Shown here: positions 27,664 through 37,665 of the stretch, piece after piece
How the letters are laid out: each line of letters opens with the position of its first letter
Position numbering within the stretch: position 1 is the first letter of the stretch
Assembly (NCBI GenBank): GCA_014191975.1
Contig: BJHG01000003.1
Location: forward strand, 1 to 64,000
Reading direction: 5' to 3'
Origin: Methylococcaceae bacterium
Lineage (GTDB): Bacteria > Pseudomonadota > Gammaproteobacteria > Methylococcales > Methylomonadaceae
DNA length: 64,000 nucleotides
Translations under genes and position numbers: made by a program
Notes under the pieces: model-generated
Told to the model about the DNA's origin: nothing
What the model saw: only the letters and a program-made list of their open reading frames with translations
The model's database searches: none

Positions 27664-28575
27664 TTACAATTCTATTTCCAATCCATCAAAAGCAACTTCA
27701 ATTCCAGCAGCATCGAGAATTTTACGTTCTGGCGAATCGTTATCTAAAATCGGATTCGTGTTATTGATGTGAATTAGAATTTTTCTGGCATTTTTGACGC
27801 TATTTAAAACTTCAATCATCCCGCCTTCCCCAGACTGTGGCAAATGTCCGATTTCACGCGCATGTTTATGGCTAATGCCTTGCGTGACCATTTCATCATC
27901 CGTCCAAAATGTTCCATCAACTAATAAACAATCAACACTTTGCAAAGCGTCCATAACATGCGACTCTATTTCGCCTAAACCTGGTGAATAAAATACTTTT
28001 TTTCCGGTGGAAATTTGTTCAATAATCACACCGATATTATCACCTTCGTGCGGGTCGTGACGATGTGGTGAATACGGTGGCGCTTTACTTTTCAAGGCTT
28101 GGGTATAAAAACGTAAATCGGCAATAGCAGGAATTTCAAAACTACTACCGTCAACAGGGATGTCGTGATGATTCACCGTGCAATAATCTTTCAGCATCGT
28201 GAACAATGGGAAACCTGTCGTTAAATCTTGTTTCACCATTTCAGAGCAATAAATATCAAGCGGCTTGCCTTCGCGTAACATCAACAAACCTGTCGTGTGG
28301 TCAATTTGGCTATCAATCAACATAATCGCTTTAATGCCTGTGTCGCGAATCCCATTTTGTGGTTGAATCGCTGGGAAGGCTTCGAGTTGAGTACGAATAT
28401 CTGGTGACGCATTAAATAATAGCCAGTTTTTATCGTCAGTGCTGATGGCAATCGAAGATTGCGTCCGAGCAGTACCGTTCATTTGACCACGTCGAATGCG
28501 ATGACAATTATGACAATTACAATTCCATTGCGGAAAACCACCACCAGCACCTGAACCTAAAACTCTAATTTTCAT
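27664..28575 (-). CDS. pqqB: PQQ biosynthesis protein PqqB
   Basis: A metallo-beta-lactamase-fold enzyme of pyrroloquinoline quinone synthesis, the cofactor of methanol dehydrogenase. 303 residues beginning [21 protein letters not shown], with the Cys-rich QWNCNCHNC segment, [28 protein letters not shown] and HINNTNPIL. It follows pqqA with an attenuating hairpin between. pqqCDE are not in the window. Confidence 0.95.
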   Translation of the reverse strand: MKIRVLGSGAGGGFPQWNCNCHNCHRIRRGQMNGTARTQSSIAISTDDKNWLLFNASPDIRTQLEAFPAIQPQNGIRDTGIKAIMLIDSQIDHTTGLLMLREGKPLDIYCSEMVKQDLTTGFPLFTMLKDYCTVNHHDIPVDGSSFEIPAIADLRFYTQALKSKAPPYSPHRHDPHEGDNIGVIIEQISTGKKVFYSPGLGEIESHVMDALQSVDCLLVDGTFWTDDEMVTQGISHKHAREIGHLPQSGEGGMIEVLNSVKNARKILIHINNTNPILDNDSPERKILDAAGIEVAFDGLEIEL

Positions 28576-28604
28576 TTTTCAATCTCCTAAAATAAAACGC
28601 GAAA

Positions 28605-28627
28605 AAAAGGGGCGATCTGCCCCTTTT
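28605..28627 (-). terminator. Attenuator hairpin between pqqA and pqqB
   Basis: AAAAGGGGC and GCCCCTTTT form a 9-bp stem around GATCT. On the minus strand it is followed by a run of T. It sits 23 bases after the pqqA stop and about 30 bases before pqqB, so it should end most transcripts after pqqA and let some read through. Confidence 0.7.
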
Positions 28628-28650
28628 CTTGATTTAAAACGCGTTAAAAA

Positions 28651-28731
28651 TTAACGGTTATAAATATACATTGTGACTTCAAAACCGAAACGTAAATCTG
28701 TGTAACGTGGAGTTTCCCATTTCATAATCAT
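28651..28731 (-). CDS. pqqA: PQQ precursor peptide PqqA
   Basis: A 26-codon gene (MIMKWETPRY, then TDLRFGFEVTMYIYNR) that encodes the ribosomal precursor of PQQ. The Glu and Tyr that are cross-linked into the cofactor are present with the required spacing in EVTMY. An internal ATG at 28725 gives the more usual 24-residue form beginning MKWETP. The ribosome binding site is AAAGG, a few bases upstream. Too short for ordinary gene finding, but the match to the family is nearly complete. Confidence 0.95.
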   Translation of the reverse strand: MIMKWETPRYTDLRFGFEVTMYIYNR

Positions 28732-28835
28732 GACCTTTTAAAGTTTTTATAATTGATGTTTAGCTCGTTAAACCTAAGCTGACGCAAGTATAAAAGGATT
28801 CCTTTTTTTACGCAACATTCCACAAAACAAGCTCA

Positions 28836-30416
28836 TTACAACTCACGTGTAGAACTAAATTTAATATCAGGATAACGCTCTTCAGCAAGTTGTAAATTTA
28901 CACGGCTATTCGCCACATAAACTAAATAACCTCCACCATCTTCGGCTAAATTATCAAAGGCTTTCTTTTTGAACTCATCCATTTTCACTTGATTCTCAGA
29001 GCTTACCCAACGCACCGCCGAAATTGGAATCGCGTCATAAACACATTCGACGTTGTATTCCCCTTTTAAACGATATGCCGTTACATCAAACTGCAACACA
29101 CCAACCGCGCCTAAAATTAAATCGTTGTTTTTGAACGGACGAAATAACTGCGTCGCGCCTTCTTCTGTCAATTGAATCAGCCCTTTTTGTAACGCTTTTG
29201 CACGAAGGGGATCTTTCAAAACCACCCGACGGAATAATTCGGGTGCGAAATACGGAATACCGCCATATTTCAGCGTTTCACCTTGTGTAAAGGTGTCGCC
29301 GACTTGAATAGTGCCGTGATTATGTAAGCCAATAATATCGCCCGCATACGCCTCTTCAACTGCGTTTCGCGTTGCAGCTTGAAAAGTAATCGCATTCGCA
29401 ATCTGAATACTTTTGCCTAAACGGACATGATGAATTTTCATGCCTTTATCGAATTTACCTGAACAAACTCGTAAAAATGCCACGCGGTCACGGTGCGACG
29501 GGTCCATGTTTGCTTGAACTTTAAACACAAAACCAGTGAATTTTTCTTCACTCGGTAAAACTTCGCGTTGTACCGCTTTTCTTGGTAACGGCGAAGGTGC
29601 ATATTCAGCAAACGCATCCAGCAATTCTAAAATTCCAAAATTATTCACCGCCGAGCCAAAGAAAACAGGCGTTAATGTTCCTGCCAAATAATCAGGCAAA
29701 TTAAATTCGTGGCTCGCGCCTTTGACTAACTCAATTTCGTTGCGTAATTCTTGCGCTTGGTCACCGAGCAATTCGTCCAATTTTGGATTATTTAAGCCTT
29801 TAATAACTTCGGCTTCCGCGATTTTTCCGCCGTGTTGCGCGCTAAATAAATGGATTTCGTCTTTGTAAAGGTGATAAACACCTTTAAAACGTTTGCCCAT
29901 GCCGACAGGCCATGTCATTGGCGCACATTGGATTTTTAAAACATGTTCGACTTCATCCAATAATTCAATCGGTTCGCGTCCTTCGCGGTCTAATTTGTTG
30001 ATGAACGTCAAAATCGGCGTGGTGCGTAATCGACAGACCTCCATCAAGTTAATCGTGCGCTCTTCGACACCTTTGGCCACGTCGATAATCATTAACGCAG
30101 AATCGACAGCCGTTAACGTGCGATAAGTATCTTCCGAAAAATCTTCATGTCCAGGTGTATCGAGCAAGTTAATTACACAATTTTTGTGTTCGAACTGCAT
30201 CACTGATGTGGTCACAGAAATACCACGTTCTTTTTCCATTTCCATCCAATCGGAAATCGCATGTCGAGCAGCTTTGCGACCTTTTACAGAACCCGCTAAT
30301 TGAATCGCACCACCGAATAATAATAATTTTTCGGTAACGGTGGTTTTACCCGCATCGGGGTGGGAAATAATCGCAAACGTGCGACGGCGTTGTAATTCGC
30401 TAAAATTCTGGGGCAT
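28836..30416 (-). CDS. prfC: Peptide chain release factor 3
   Basis: A translational GTPase that removes RF1/RF2 from the ribosome after termination. 526 residues with G1 SHPDAGKTT, the switch region [21 protein letters not shown] and [10 protein letters not shown]. The C-terminal part has the RF3-specific [20 protein letters not shown]. Normal length. Confidence 0.96.
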   Translation of the reverse strand: MPQNFSELQRRRTFAIISHPDAGKTTVTEKLLLFGGAIQLAGSVKGRKAARHAISDWMEMEKERGISVTTSVMQFEHKNCVINLLDTPGHEDFSEDTYRTLTAVDSALMIIDVAKGVEERTINLMEVCRLRTTPILTFINKLDREGREPIELLDEVEHVLKIQCAPMTWPVGMGKRFKGVYHLYKDEIHLFSAQHGGKIAEAEVIKGLNNPKLDELLGDQAQELRNEIELVKGASHEFNLPDYLAGTLTPVFFGSAVNNFGILELLDAFAEYAPSPLPRKAVQREVLPSEEKFTGFVFKVQANMDPSHRDRVAFLRVCSGKFDKGMKIHHVRLGKSIQIANAITFQAATRNAVEEAYAGDIIGLHNHGTIQVGDTFTQGETLKYGGIPYFAPELFRRVVLKDPLRAKALQKGLIQLTEEGATQLFRPFKNNDLILGAVGVLQFDVTAYRLKGEYNVECVYDAIPISAVRWVSSENQVKMDEFKKKAFDNLAEDGGGYLVYVANSRVNLQLAEERYPDIKFSSTREL

Positions 30417-30438
30417 TTTGAAACTCTAAAAATGGGAA

Positions 30439-31185
30439 TTATTTATTTATATTAAACCGTTTCGCTTCAGCAGAAAGTCGGAATTTTGTCAAAAGTAACG
30501 TTTGATAATGTTTTGCCATACCTGCATTACCTGATGCACTTTCAATTTCAATGGCAATCAATAATGATTCGGGTGTATGGTCTGGAACTTGTGCGTAACG
30601 ATTTAAATAGACTTTCGCAACCGCAAAATTGCCTTGACGATAATTTACTTTCTGCATTTCGAGCAGCGCGGGTGCGTAATTTGAATTGAATTGCAAGGCT
30701 TGTGCAAAATAGGTTTCGGCTTCTGAATATTTTACTAACTGCATATAGCAACGCCCTAAATTGGTCATCGCCAACCATGGACGCTGATTTAATCCGTCTG
30801 CCGTCGCAGCTGTTAATAACGCAATACCTTTTTCTATTTCATTTTGCTCACACAAAAAACGCCCATAATTATTTTGCACACCTAAATCGTCAGGCGTTAA
30901 GCTAATCGCGGTTTGATAATGTAAGCGAGCGTCGTCAATTTTATTGAGTTTTTCATCCAAAAAAGCGAGTGCATTAAAGGCTTGTGTGTTTCTCGAATCT
31001 AGGTGAATCGCATGTTGTAGATTTTCTTTCGCAATTTCCAGCTTATTTAAATTTAAATAACGTACACCAAGCTGAAAATAAATATCAGCCGTATTGCTTT
31101 CGACAGTTTTTGCTTCATCTGTGGTTGCACAAGCCATTAAAACACATACAAAAATGCTAAAAAGGAATAATTTGAAAACTTGCAT
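30439..31185 (-). CDS. pilW: Type IV pilus biogenesis lipoprotein PilW/PilF
   Basis: An outer-membrane lipoprotein that helps PilQ secretin assembly. Lipobox LMAC puts the lipidated Cys near residue 19. Tetratricopeptide repeats follow (for example YFQLGVRYLNLNKLEIAKEN, LAFLDEKLNKIDDARLHYQ, ALLEMQKVNYRQGNFAVAKV). Length 248 fits. It follows rlmN by 3 bases; the ndk-rlmN-pilW order is the common gammaproteobacterial one. Confidence 0.9.
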   Translation of the reverse strand: MQVFKLFLFSIFVCVLMACATTDEAKTVESNTADIYFQLGVRYLNLNKLEIAKENLQHAIHLDSRNTQAFNALAFLDEKLNKIDDARLHYQTAISLTPDDLGVQNNYGRFLCEQNEIEKGIALLTAATADGLNQRPWLAMTNLGRCYMQLVKYSEAETYFAQALQFNSNYAPALLEMQKVNYRQGNFAVAKVYLNRYAQVPDHTPESLLIAIEIESASGNAGMAKHYQTLLLTKFRLSAEAKRFNINK

Positions 31186-31188
31186 TGG

Positions 31189-32286
31189 TTACGCCATATT
31201 TTGAAGTTTTAAATGCCTACGGCTTTTATCAGCAACTTGACCAACTAATTGACCACACGCGGCATCAATATCTTCACCGCGCGTTTTGCGAACGGTCGTA
31301 ATAATTCCTGCATCGTTTAGCAGTGTTTTAAATTTCAAAATGGTTTCTTTGCTTGAGCAATTGTAAGGCGAATTCGGAAAGGGATTGAATGGAATTAAAT
31401 TGAGTTTGCATGGCACGGTTTTGAGTAATTTAATCAGCCCTTTTATGTCTTCCATTGTGTCATTGATACCGTCGAGCATCACATATTCAAACGTGATAAA
31501 CCGACGCGGCGCGATTTTGGCGTTTTCACGGCACGCTTCCATCAAAACATTTAAGGGGTATTTTTTGTTAATGGGTACAATTTCATCCCGCAATTCATCC
31601 CGCACGGCATGTAACGAAACAGCTAGACTCACGTCGCAAACCTGCGTCAAACGATCCATTGCAGGGACTACGCCCGACGTGCTAATCGTCACGCGACGTT
31701 TGGATAAACCGTAGGCGAAATCGTCCATCATCAAATTGACCGATGCGACCACGTTATCGAAATTCAACAACGGTTCGCCCATGCCCATCATCACCACGTT
31801 GGTGATTCGGTTGTCTTTGCCGACGCGATTTTGTGCGACAAATAATTGCCCGATAATTTCAGATGTAACAAGATTTCGATTAAAACCTTGTTGCGCGGTA
31901 GAACAAAATGTACACGCCAACGCACAACCGATTTGTGACGAAATACACAACGTGTTGCGACCTTCTTCGGGAATAAAAACGCTTTCAATCCGATTGCCGC
32001 AATGCGTTTGCATTGCCCATTTAATCGTGCCGTCGCTCGCGATTTGCTCCACCGCAATTTCAGGTGTGGCAATAACACAATTTTCGGTTAAATAGGCCCT
32101 AAGCGATTTGCTTATATTACTCATCGCGTCAAAATCGTACACGTTTTCTTGATAAATCCACTTCATCAATTGCGTGGCACGGAAAGGTTTTTCGCCTAAA
32201 CCAACAAAAAAGGCGGCTAAACCTTTTCTGTCGAAATCGAGCAAATTAACCTTTTTAGGATTAACAAGTTCTTGCACAGATTTCAT
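31189..32286 (-). CDS. rlmN: Dual-specificity 23S rRNA/tRNA adenine C2-methyltransferase RlmN
   Basis: A radical SAM enzyme methylating A2503 of 23S rRNA and A37 of some tRNAs. The cluster motif CALACTFC is followed by [10 protein letters not shown]. Further landmarks are [25 protein letters not shown] and the C-terminal [14 protein letters not shown] with the catalytic Cys. The ATG at 32286 (365 residues) is preferred to a TTG at 32307. It overlaps the end of ndk by 26 bases and has no clear ribosome binding site, suggesting coupled translation. Confidence 0.94.
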   Translation of the reverse strand: MKSVQELVNPKKVNLLDFDRKGLAAFFVGLGEKPFRATQLMKWIYQENVYDFDAMSNISKSLRAYLTENCVIATPEIAVEQIASDGTIKWAMQTHCGNRIESVFIPEEGRNTLCISSQIGCALACTFCSTAQQGFNRNLVTSEIIGQLFVAQNRVGKDNRITNVVMMGMGEPLLNFDNVVASVNLMMDDFAYGLSKRRVTISTSGVVPAMDRLTQVCDVSLAVSLHAVRDELRDEIVPINKKYPLNVLMEACRENAKIAPRRFITFEYVMLDGINDTMEDIKGLIKLLKTVPCKLNLIPFNPFPNSPYNCSSKETILKFKTLLNDAGIITTVRKTRGEDIDAACGQLVGQVADKSRRHLKLQNMA

Positions 32287-32692
32287 CTGCTGTAAAAAAG
32301 TAAGCAATTTCGCGTGCTGCGGTTTCTACTGCATCCGAACCGTGAACGGCATTTTCGTCAATGCTTGCAGCGAAGTCAGCGCGGATTGTGCCAGCTGCAG
32401 CTTCTTTTGGATTCGTTGCGCCCAAGATGTCACGGTGTTTTAAAACAGCGTTTTCGCCTTCTAAAACTTGCATCATAACAGGACCCGAAATCATGAAAGA
32501 CATTAAATCACCGAAAAAACCGCGTTCGCTATGTTCAGCATAAAAACCTTCTGCTTGGTCTTTCGTCAAATGAACCATTTTCGCTGCAACGATTTTCAAA
32601 TCGTTTTTTTCAAAACGACTGTAAATTTCGCCGATAACATTTTTTGCTACTGCGTCAGGTTTGATTATAGAAAAAGTACGTTCGATTGCCAT
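32261..32692 (-). CDS. ndk: Nucleoside diphosphate kinase
   Basis: It balances NTP pools by phosphate transfer through a His. 143 residues: [20 protein letters not shown], then [33 protein letters not shown], and the catalytic His in NAVHGSD. Complete and typical. Confidence 0.96.
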   Translation of the reverse strand: MAIERTFSIIKPDAVAKNVIGEIYSRFEKNDLKIVAAKMVHLTKDQAEGFYAEHSERGFFGDLMSFMISGPVMMQVLEGENAVLKHRDILGATNPKEAAAGTIRADFAASIDENAVHGSDAVETAAREIAYFFTADEICARTC

Positions 32693-32781
32693 GAATTTTA
32701 AACTCCTAAAAATTAAATTAAAAAATGAATGCGAATTATAGCGGATTTGAAGCCTATTGAGCTTGTATTTTCTGAATATTA

Positions 32782-32819
32782 AAAAGGCGCAAGCTACATT
32801 TTTGTAGCTTGCGCCTTTT
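32782..32819 (-). terminator. Rho-independent terminator of fusA
   Basis: A perfect 17-bp stem (AAAAGGCGCAAGCTACA paired with its complement) around a TTTT loop. It lies 20 bases after the fusA stop, with T residues following on the minus strand. Confidence 0.88.
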
Positions 32820-32838
32820 GCTTTAAAGCAATGAAAAA

Positions 32839-34935
32839 CTATTTTTTCTCTTTCGCTTTATTACGTTCTGCCACTTCTTTAATGACTTCGTCAGCGACAT
32901 TTTTAGGACAAGGTAAATAATGTGAGAATTCCATCGAGAATTGCCCACGACCTGAAGTCATCGTACGCAAATCACCGATATAACCGAACATTTCGCTCAA
33001 AGGCACTTCTGATTTGATACGAACGCCGGTTGCGCCAGCATCTTGTGATTTAATCATACCGCGACGACGATTTAAATCGCCGATTACGTCACCAACGTGA
33101 TCAGATGGCGTGAAAGTATCGACCGCCATAATGGGCTCAATCAATTGTGGCGCCGCTTTTGGAATAGATTGACGGAACGCTGCTTTGGCGGCGATTTCAA
33201 ATGCGATTGCTGATGAATCAACCGCGTGGAAACCACCATCCATCAACATAACTTTGAAATCTAAACAAGGGAAACCCGCCAAAACGCCTTTATCTAACAT
33301 CGATTTAAAGCCTTTTTCAACTGCAGGCCAGTATTCGCGTGGGACGTTACCGCCAGTCACTTTTGATTCAAAAACGAAACCTGAACCTGGCTCACCTGGT
33401 TCGATGATGTAGTTGATTTTGCCGTATTGACCTGAACCACCCGATTGTTTTTTGTGGGTGTATTCGTCTTCGACGGTGCGAGTAATGGTTTCGCGGTATG
33501 CCACTTGTGGTTTGCCAACGATAACGTCAACACCATGTGTACGACGCAAAATATCAACTTTGATATCTAAATGTAATTCGCCCATACCTTTCAAAATTGT
33601 TTCGCCGCTGTCTTCGTCGGTTTCAACGTGAAAAGATGGATCTTCTTGAATCATCTTGCCTAACGCAACGCCCATTTTTTCAGATGCACTTTTGTCTTTT
33701 GGCGAAATAGCTAATGAAATAACGGGATCTGGGAAAACCATTGGCTCTAAAGTCGCTGGGAATTTTGGATCACACAAAGTGTGACCTGTTTGTACGTTTT
33801 TCATACCCAAAACCGCAACAATGTCACCCGCTTGTGCTGACTCTAATTCAATACGATTGTCGGCGTGCATTTCAACGATACGACCAATACGTTCTGTTTT
33901 ACCTGTAAACGTATTTAAAACTGCAGTGCCTTTTTCTAATTTACCTGAGTAAATACGCAAGAAAGTCAATGCACCAAAACGATCATCCATAATTTTGAAT
34001 GCTAATGAACGCAAAGGTGCATCAACCGTAACCGTTGCAAATTTACCTGTTGGCTCACCATCTAAATCGACTTCTGGTTGTGGATTTACTTCGGTTGGAC
34101 AAGGTAAATAATCGATAACACCATCTAAAACTAATTGAACACCTTTGTTTTTAAATGATGAACCACAGAATGTCGGGAAGAAATCCATTTTAATTGTGCC
34201 TTTACGAAGGCAACGATTAAGGTCTTCAATGCTTGGCGAAACTTCATCGTCTAAATATTTTTCATAAATAGCGTCCTCTTGATCGATAACATCTTCAATC
34301 AATTTGATACGATATTCTTCTGCTTTTGCTTGCATATCTGCAGGCACGTCTTCAATGCTATATTTCAATGGATCGCCAGATTCATCCCAAATCCAGGCTT
34401 TCATAGTTAACAAATCTACAACACCACAGAATTTATCTTCTTCACCAATTGGCAATGTCATGATGACAGGTTTTGCTGCTAAAACATCTTCAACTTGTTT
34501 CACAACGCGATAAAAATCTGCGCCGATACGGTCTAATTTATTAACATAAATAATCCGTGAAACTTTTGAATCGTTCGCATAACGCCAGTTGGTTTCTGAT
34601 TGTGGTTCAACACCACCTGAACCACAGAATACACCTACACCACCGTCTAAAACTTTTAATGAACGGTATACTTCAATCGTAAAATCAACGTGACCAGGCG
34701 TGTCAATGATATTGAAACGGTGCTCTTTCCAGAAACAAGTCGTCGCTGCGGATTGAATAGTAATTCCACGTTCCTGCTCTTGTTCCATAAAATCTGTGGT
34801 TGCAGCGCCATCATGCACTTCGCCAATTTTGTGGATTTTGCCTGTTAATTTCAAAATACGTTCAGTTGTGGTGGTTTTGCCTGCGTCAACGTGGGCGAAA
34901 ATACCAATATTTCTGTAAAGCGATAAATCTGTCAT
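32839..34935 (-). CDS. fusA: Elongation factor G, second type (FusA2/FusB-like)
   Basis: A five-domain translational GTPase of 698 residues: [15 protein letters not shown], the switch region [28 protein letters not shown] and [10 protein letters not shown]. The start ([19 protein letters not shown]), the [18 protein letters not shown] segment and the tail ([19 protein letters not shown]) match the second EF-G type found in Vibrio and related bacteria, rather than the str-operon EF-G. It stands alone, with its own terminator and no rps or tuf neighbours. A canonical fusA probably exists elsewhere. Confidence 0.9.
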   Translation of the reverse strand: MTDLSLYRNIGIFAHVDAGKTTTTERILKLTGKIHKIGEVHDGAATTDFMEQEQERGITIQSAATTCFWKEHRFNIIDTPGHVDFTIEVYRSLKVLDGGVGVFCGSGGVEPQSETNWRYANDSKVSRIIYVNKLDRIGADFYRVVKQVEDVLAAKPVIMTLPIGEEDKFCGVVDLLTMKAWIWDESGDPLKYSIEDVPADMQAKAEEYRIKLIEDVIDQEDAIYEKYLDDEVSPSIEDLNRCLRKGTIKMDFFPTFCGSSFKNKGVQLVLDGVIDYLPCPTEVNPQPEVDLDGEPTGKFATVTVDAPLRSLAFKIMDDRFGALTFLRIYSGKLEKGTAVLNTFTGKTERIGRIVEMHADNRIELESAQAGDIVAVLGMKNVQTGHTLCDPKFPATLEPMVFPDPVISLAISPKDKSASEKMGVALGKMIQEDPSFHVETDEDSGETILKGMGELHLDIKVDILRRTHGVDVIVGKPQVAYRETITRTVEDEYTHKKQSGGSGQYGKINYIIEPGEPGSGFVFESKVTGGNVPREYWPAVEKGFKSMLDKGVLAGFPCLDFKVMLMDGGFHAVDSSAIAFEIAAKAAFRQSIPKAAPQLIEPIMAVDTFTPSDHVGDVIGDLNRRRGMIKSQDAGATGVRIKSEVPLSEMFGYIGDLRTMTSGRGQFSMEFSHYLPCPKNVADEVIKEVAERNKAKEKK

Positions 34936-35021
34936 GGGGTTATTTACTCTGGATAATGGAGAAATGAGGATGGTTAAAAACGAGGCATTTTAACCTAAAA
35001 ATACCTGTAAAAGATAAAAAA

Positions 35022-35786
35022 CTATAGTGCATTATGATTCTGCTGTTTCATTGTGCCTTTGTGTCCTTGTGACAAACGCAAAATCCCACGTAAAATATCG
35101 ACTTCTTTACTACGTAATTCAGCACGGTTATACATACGGCGTAATCGACGCATAAGTGAATCTTCTTTTTCAGGGTGCATAAAACCAATGTCAGCTAATG
35201 CTTCAGAAAGATGGCTATAAAATAATTCCATTTGGTGATTTGTCGCTAAATCCTGCTCATCTTCGTCACCAACAATTTTTCGAGCGACTTCACCATTTAC
35301 ATTTTGTGCTGCAATAAATAATTCATAACAAACTACCTGCACTGCGGCGGCAATATTTAACGAACTGTAATTTGGATTGCATGGTATGTGTAACAAATAG
35401 CGGCATAAATCGAGCTCTTCATTTTTCAAACCCGAGTTTTCACGTCCAAACACAATCGCAATTTTTTCATGGGCTGATTCTAAAATAACTTTTTCAGCAC
35501 ATTCTCTGGGTGTAACTTCTGACCAACTAATTGTGCGACTTCTTGCACTTGCGCCAATTACCAATGTGCAATCGGAAATTGCCTCTTGCAAGGTTGCAAA
35601 AATTTGCGCGTTCGCCAAAATATCATCTGCACCTGCGGCTCTTGCAGTGGCATCAGCATGCGGAAAAATTTTCGGCGCGACCAAACATAAATTACTCATG
35701 GTCATGTTTTTCATCGCTCGCGCTACCGCACCAATATTTCCAGAATGTGAGGTTTCAACTAATACAATTTTAATGTGAGAGAGCAC
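35022..35786 (-). CDS. trmJ: tRNA (cytidine/uridine-32-2'-O)-methyltransferase TrmJ
   Basis: A SPOUT-class methyltransferase acting on position 32 of tRNAs. I start it at a GTG at 35786, preceded by GGAG 8 bases upstream, giving LSHIKIVLVETSHSGNIGAV as expected; no ATG is available. Other motifs are ARSRTISW, IVFGRENSGLKNEELDLC and HIPCNPNYSSLNIAAAVQ, the knot that binds SAM. 254 residues. Divergent from suhB. Confidence 0.93.
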   Translation of the reverse strand: MLSHIKIVLVETSHSGNIGAVARAMKNMTMSNLCLVAPKIFPHADATARAAGADDILANAQIFATLQEAISDCTLVIGASARSRTISWSEVTPRECAEKVILESAHEKIAIVFGRENSGLKNEELDLCRYLLHIPCNPNYSSLNIAAAVQVVCYELFIAAQNVNGEVARKIVGDEDEQDLATNHQMELFYSHLSEALADIGFMHPEKEDSLMRRLRRMYNRAELRSKEVDILRGILRLSQGHKGTMKQQNHNAL

Positions 35787-35879
35787 AGCAAACTCCAATT
35801 GGCTAAAAAACCGCTAAGTTTAGCAAAAGATTTGGTAAACTTAACGCTTAATCCGTTCATTTAAAAAAAGAAAACTCCT

Positions 35880-36677
35880 ATGCAACAACCCATGCTCAAT
35901 ATCGCGGTTCGTGCGGCTCGTGCCGCTGGCGACATTTTAATTCGTTCTGCTGACAAAGCCTCACATTTAGAAATTGAAAACAAAGGTAAAAACGATTTTG
36001 CCACTGAAATCGACAGAATGGCAGAGCGTGAAATCATTTCAATTATTAAGTCTACTTATCCTGAACACAGTATTCTTGCTGAAGAAAGTGGTGAACACGC
36101 CGGTAATGAATACCAGTGGATTATTGACCCACTTGATGGTACGACCAATTTCATTCACGGTTTCCCACAATACGCAGTTTCAATAGCCTTAAAGCATAAA
36201 GGACGATTGGAAGTTGGTGTGGTTTATGATCCATTACGAGATGAATTATTTACCGCAAAACGGGGCGGTGGTGCAATGTTGAATAATCGTAGAATTCGAG
36301 TCACTAATTTAACCAAAATGCGGGGTGCATTAATCGGAACTGGCTTTCCCTTCAAAGTTCCCCAGCATTTAGATGCGTATTTAGGGATGTTTAAAGCGGT
36401 AACATTAGATTCTGCTGGTATTCGCCGTACTGGTTCAGCGGCATTAGATTTGGCTTATTTAGCAGCTGGACGATTAGACGCATTTTGGGAAATAGAATTG
36501 AAAGAATGGGACATGGCAGCCGGTATTTTACTTGTCAAGGAAGCGGGAGGTGTCGCCACTGATTTTTCTTTTAATGATAGTTATTTGGAATCAGGTAATG
36601 TAATTGCCGCAAGTCCTCGTATGCACCAATTAATGTATCAACTGATTGAGCCACACGTTACCAACGCATTGAAATAG
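35880..36677 (+). CDS. suhB: Inositol-1-monophosphatase SuhB
   Basis: A Mg2+-dependent phosphatase that in bacteria also acts in rRNA transcription antitermination. The metal-binding motifs are present: ILAEESGEHAG, WIIDPLDGTTNFIHGFP and WDMAAGILLVKEAGG. 265 residues, typical. Divergent from trmJ across a 93-base gap. Confidence 0.94.
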   Translation: MQQPMLNIAVRAARAAGDILIRSADKASHLEIENKGKNDFATEIDRMAEREIISIIKSTYPEHSILAEESGEHAGNEYQWIIDPLDGTTNFIHGFPQYAVSIALKHKGRLEVGVVYDPLRDELFTAKRGGGAMLNNRRIRVTNLTKMRGALIGTGFPFKVPQHLDAYLGMFKAVTLDSAGIRRTGSAALDLAYLAAGRLDAFWEIELKEWDMAAGILLVKEAGGVATDFSFNDSYLESGNVIAASPRMHQLMYQLIEPHVTNALK

Positions 36678-36711
36678 TCTATTTTTAATTAGATTAAAAA
36701 GGGTCAAAATA

Positions 36712-37656
36712 ATGGTAAAAAATAATTCTTTAACTGTTCTATTTGTGTCAATCATTACTCTTTCTGGATTTGCTAATGCTCTTCCAGCTCAGCAAGATAT
36801 ACTTCGTATACAAACGAGCGATTCAAAAAGAGGCATGGATACGGGTTTTTCGACATTGACTTCTTGGCGCAAAGGGGATGCGAATTTACATCGTGTAAAT
36901 GGTTTGATTTTTGTGAACGGTTTTGAAACAAAAAATCCAACAATCGCCGCTGAAATTGCCCACAAAGCGGCAAATGCGCTTAATGCTGATATAAATTACG
37001 ATGCCCCAACTGAACGTGGAGCATTAGCTGAATTCACAAAAGATAAAGCAGAGTTTTTAATAAGTAATAAAGAAGGTTTTGATTTAGTTCACATCACAAC
37101 ACGTGATTACGCTAATCAAAAAATCCGTTACGATATACCAAATAAAACCTTTAGCTCAGCGTTTGTTAATGTTGCAATCGATCTTGTTTATTCTGCTGAA
37201 GTTGAATTCATTGAAGGATTTTCATCTAGTATTAATAAAAAAATGGCGGGTGGTTTTGTTTCTGTCACCATTGATGATGAGCCAATTATTGAAATTAAAA
37301 CAGATGGAAAATCTCCCGAACAATTAGAATAAAGAACTCGCACAACTTATAGGTTCTAAATCTCACTTTTCTGTAACGCCAATTTACCCAAATTATGAGG
37401 AAGACCGCTCGAGGAATTACAAACATTTTACGGCGGTGAAGTGCAACTTTTTAATCTAAACGCTAAATCTATCACAATCGATGTAGCTGATTCAGGTTTA
37501 GGCGTCTTAACAAAATTTAGTTTCCCAGACGTAAACAAACCCACTGATGTTGCTAATAAAGTACCTTATATTTTTGGTGTGTTGGTTACCATTTTTTTAA
37601 GCTACCTTTTTTATGTGATGAAAATAAAAATTAGAAAAGAGGACATTCAAGACTAA
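36712..37656 (+). pseudogene. Exported, membrane-anchored protein broken by two frameshifts
   Basis: The first frame (36712-37332) gives a signal peptide and 206 residues ending SPEQLE-stop. Dropping the T at the stop (37330) restores QLEKELAQLIGSKSHFSVTP in the next frame. Near 37412 one missing base again shifts the frame into EELQTFYGGEVQLFNLNAKS, which runs to 37656 and ends in a membrane helix (YIFGVLVTIFLSYLFYV) and a charged tail. The three pieces join into one protein of about 314 residues with compensating +1/-1 changes. I do not recognise the family. It may be a recent pseudogene or two sequencing errors. Confidence 0.7.
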
Positions 37657-37665
37657 AAATAACAA

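Noticed and set aside
37320-37420. Programmed frameshifting in the split exported protein
   Set aside because: No slippery heptamer or downstream structure is visible, and two opposite shifts would be needed; mutation or sequencing error is simpler.
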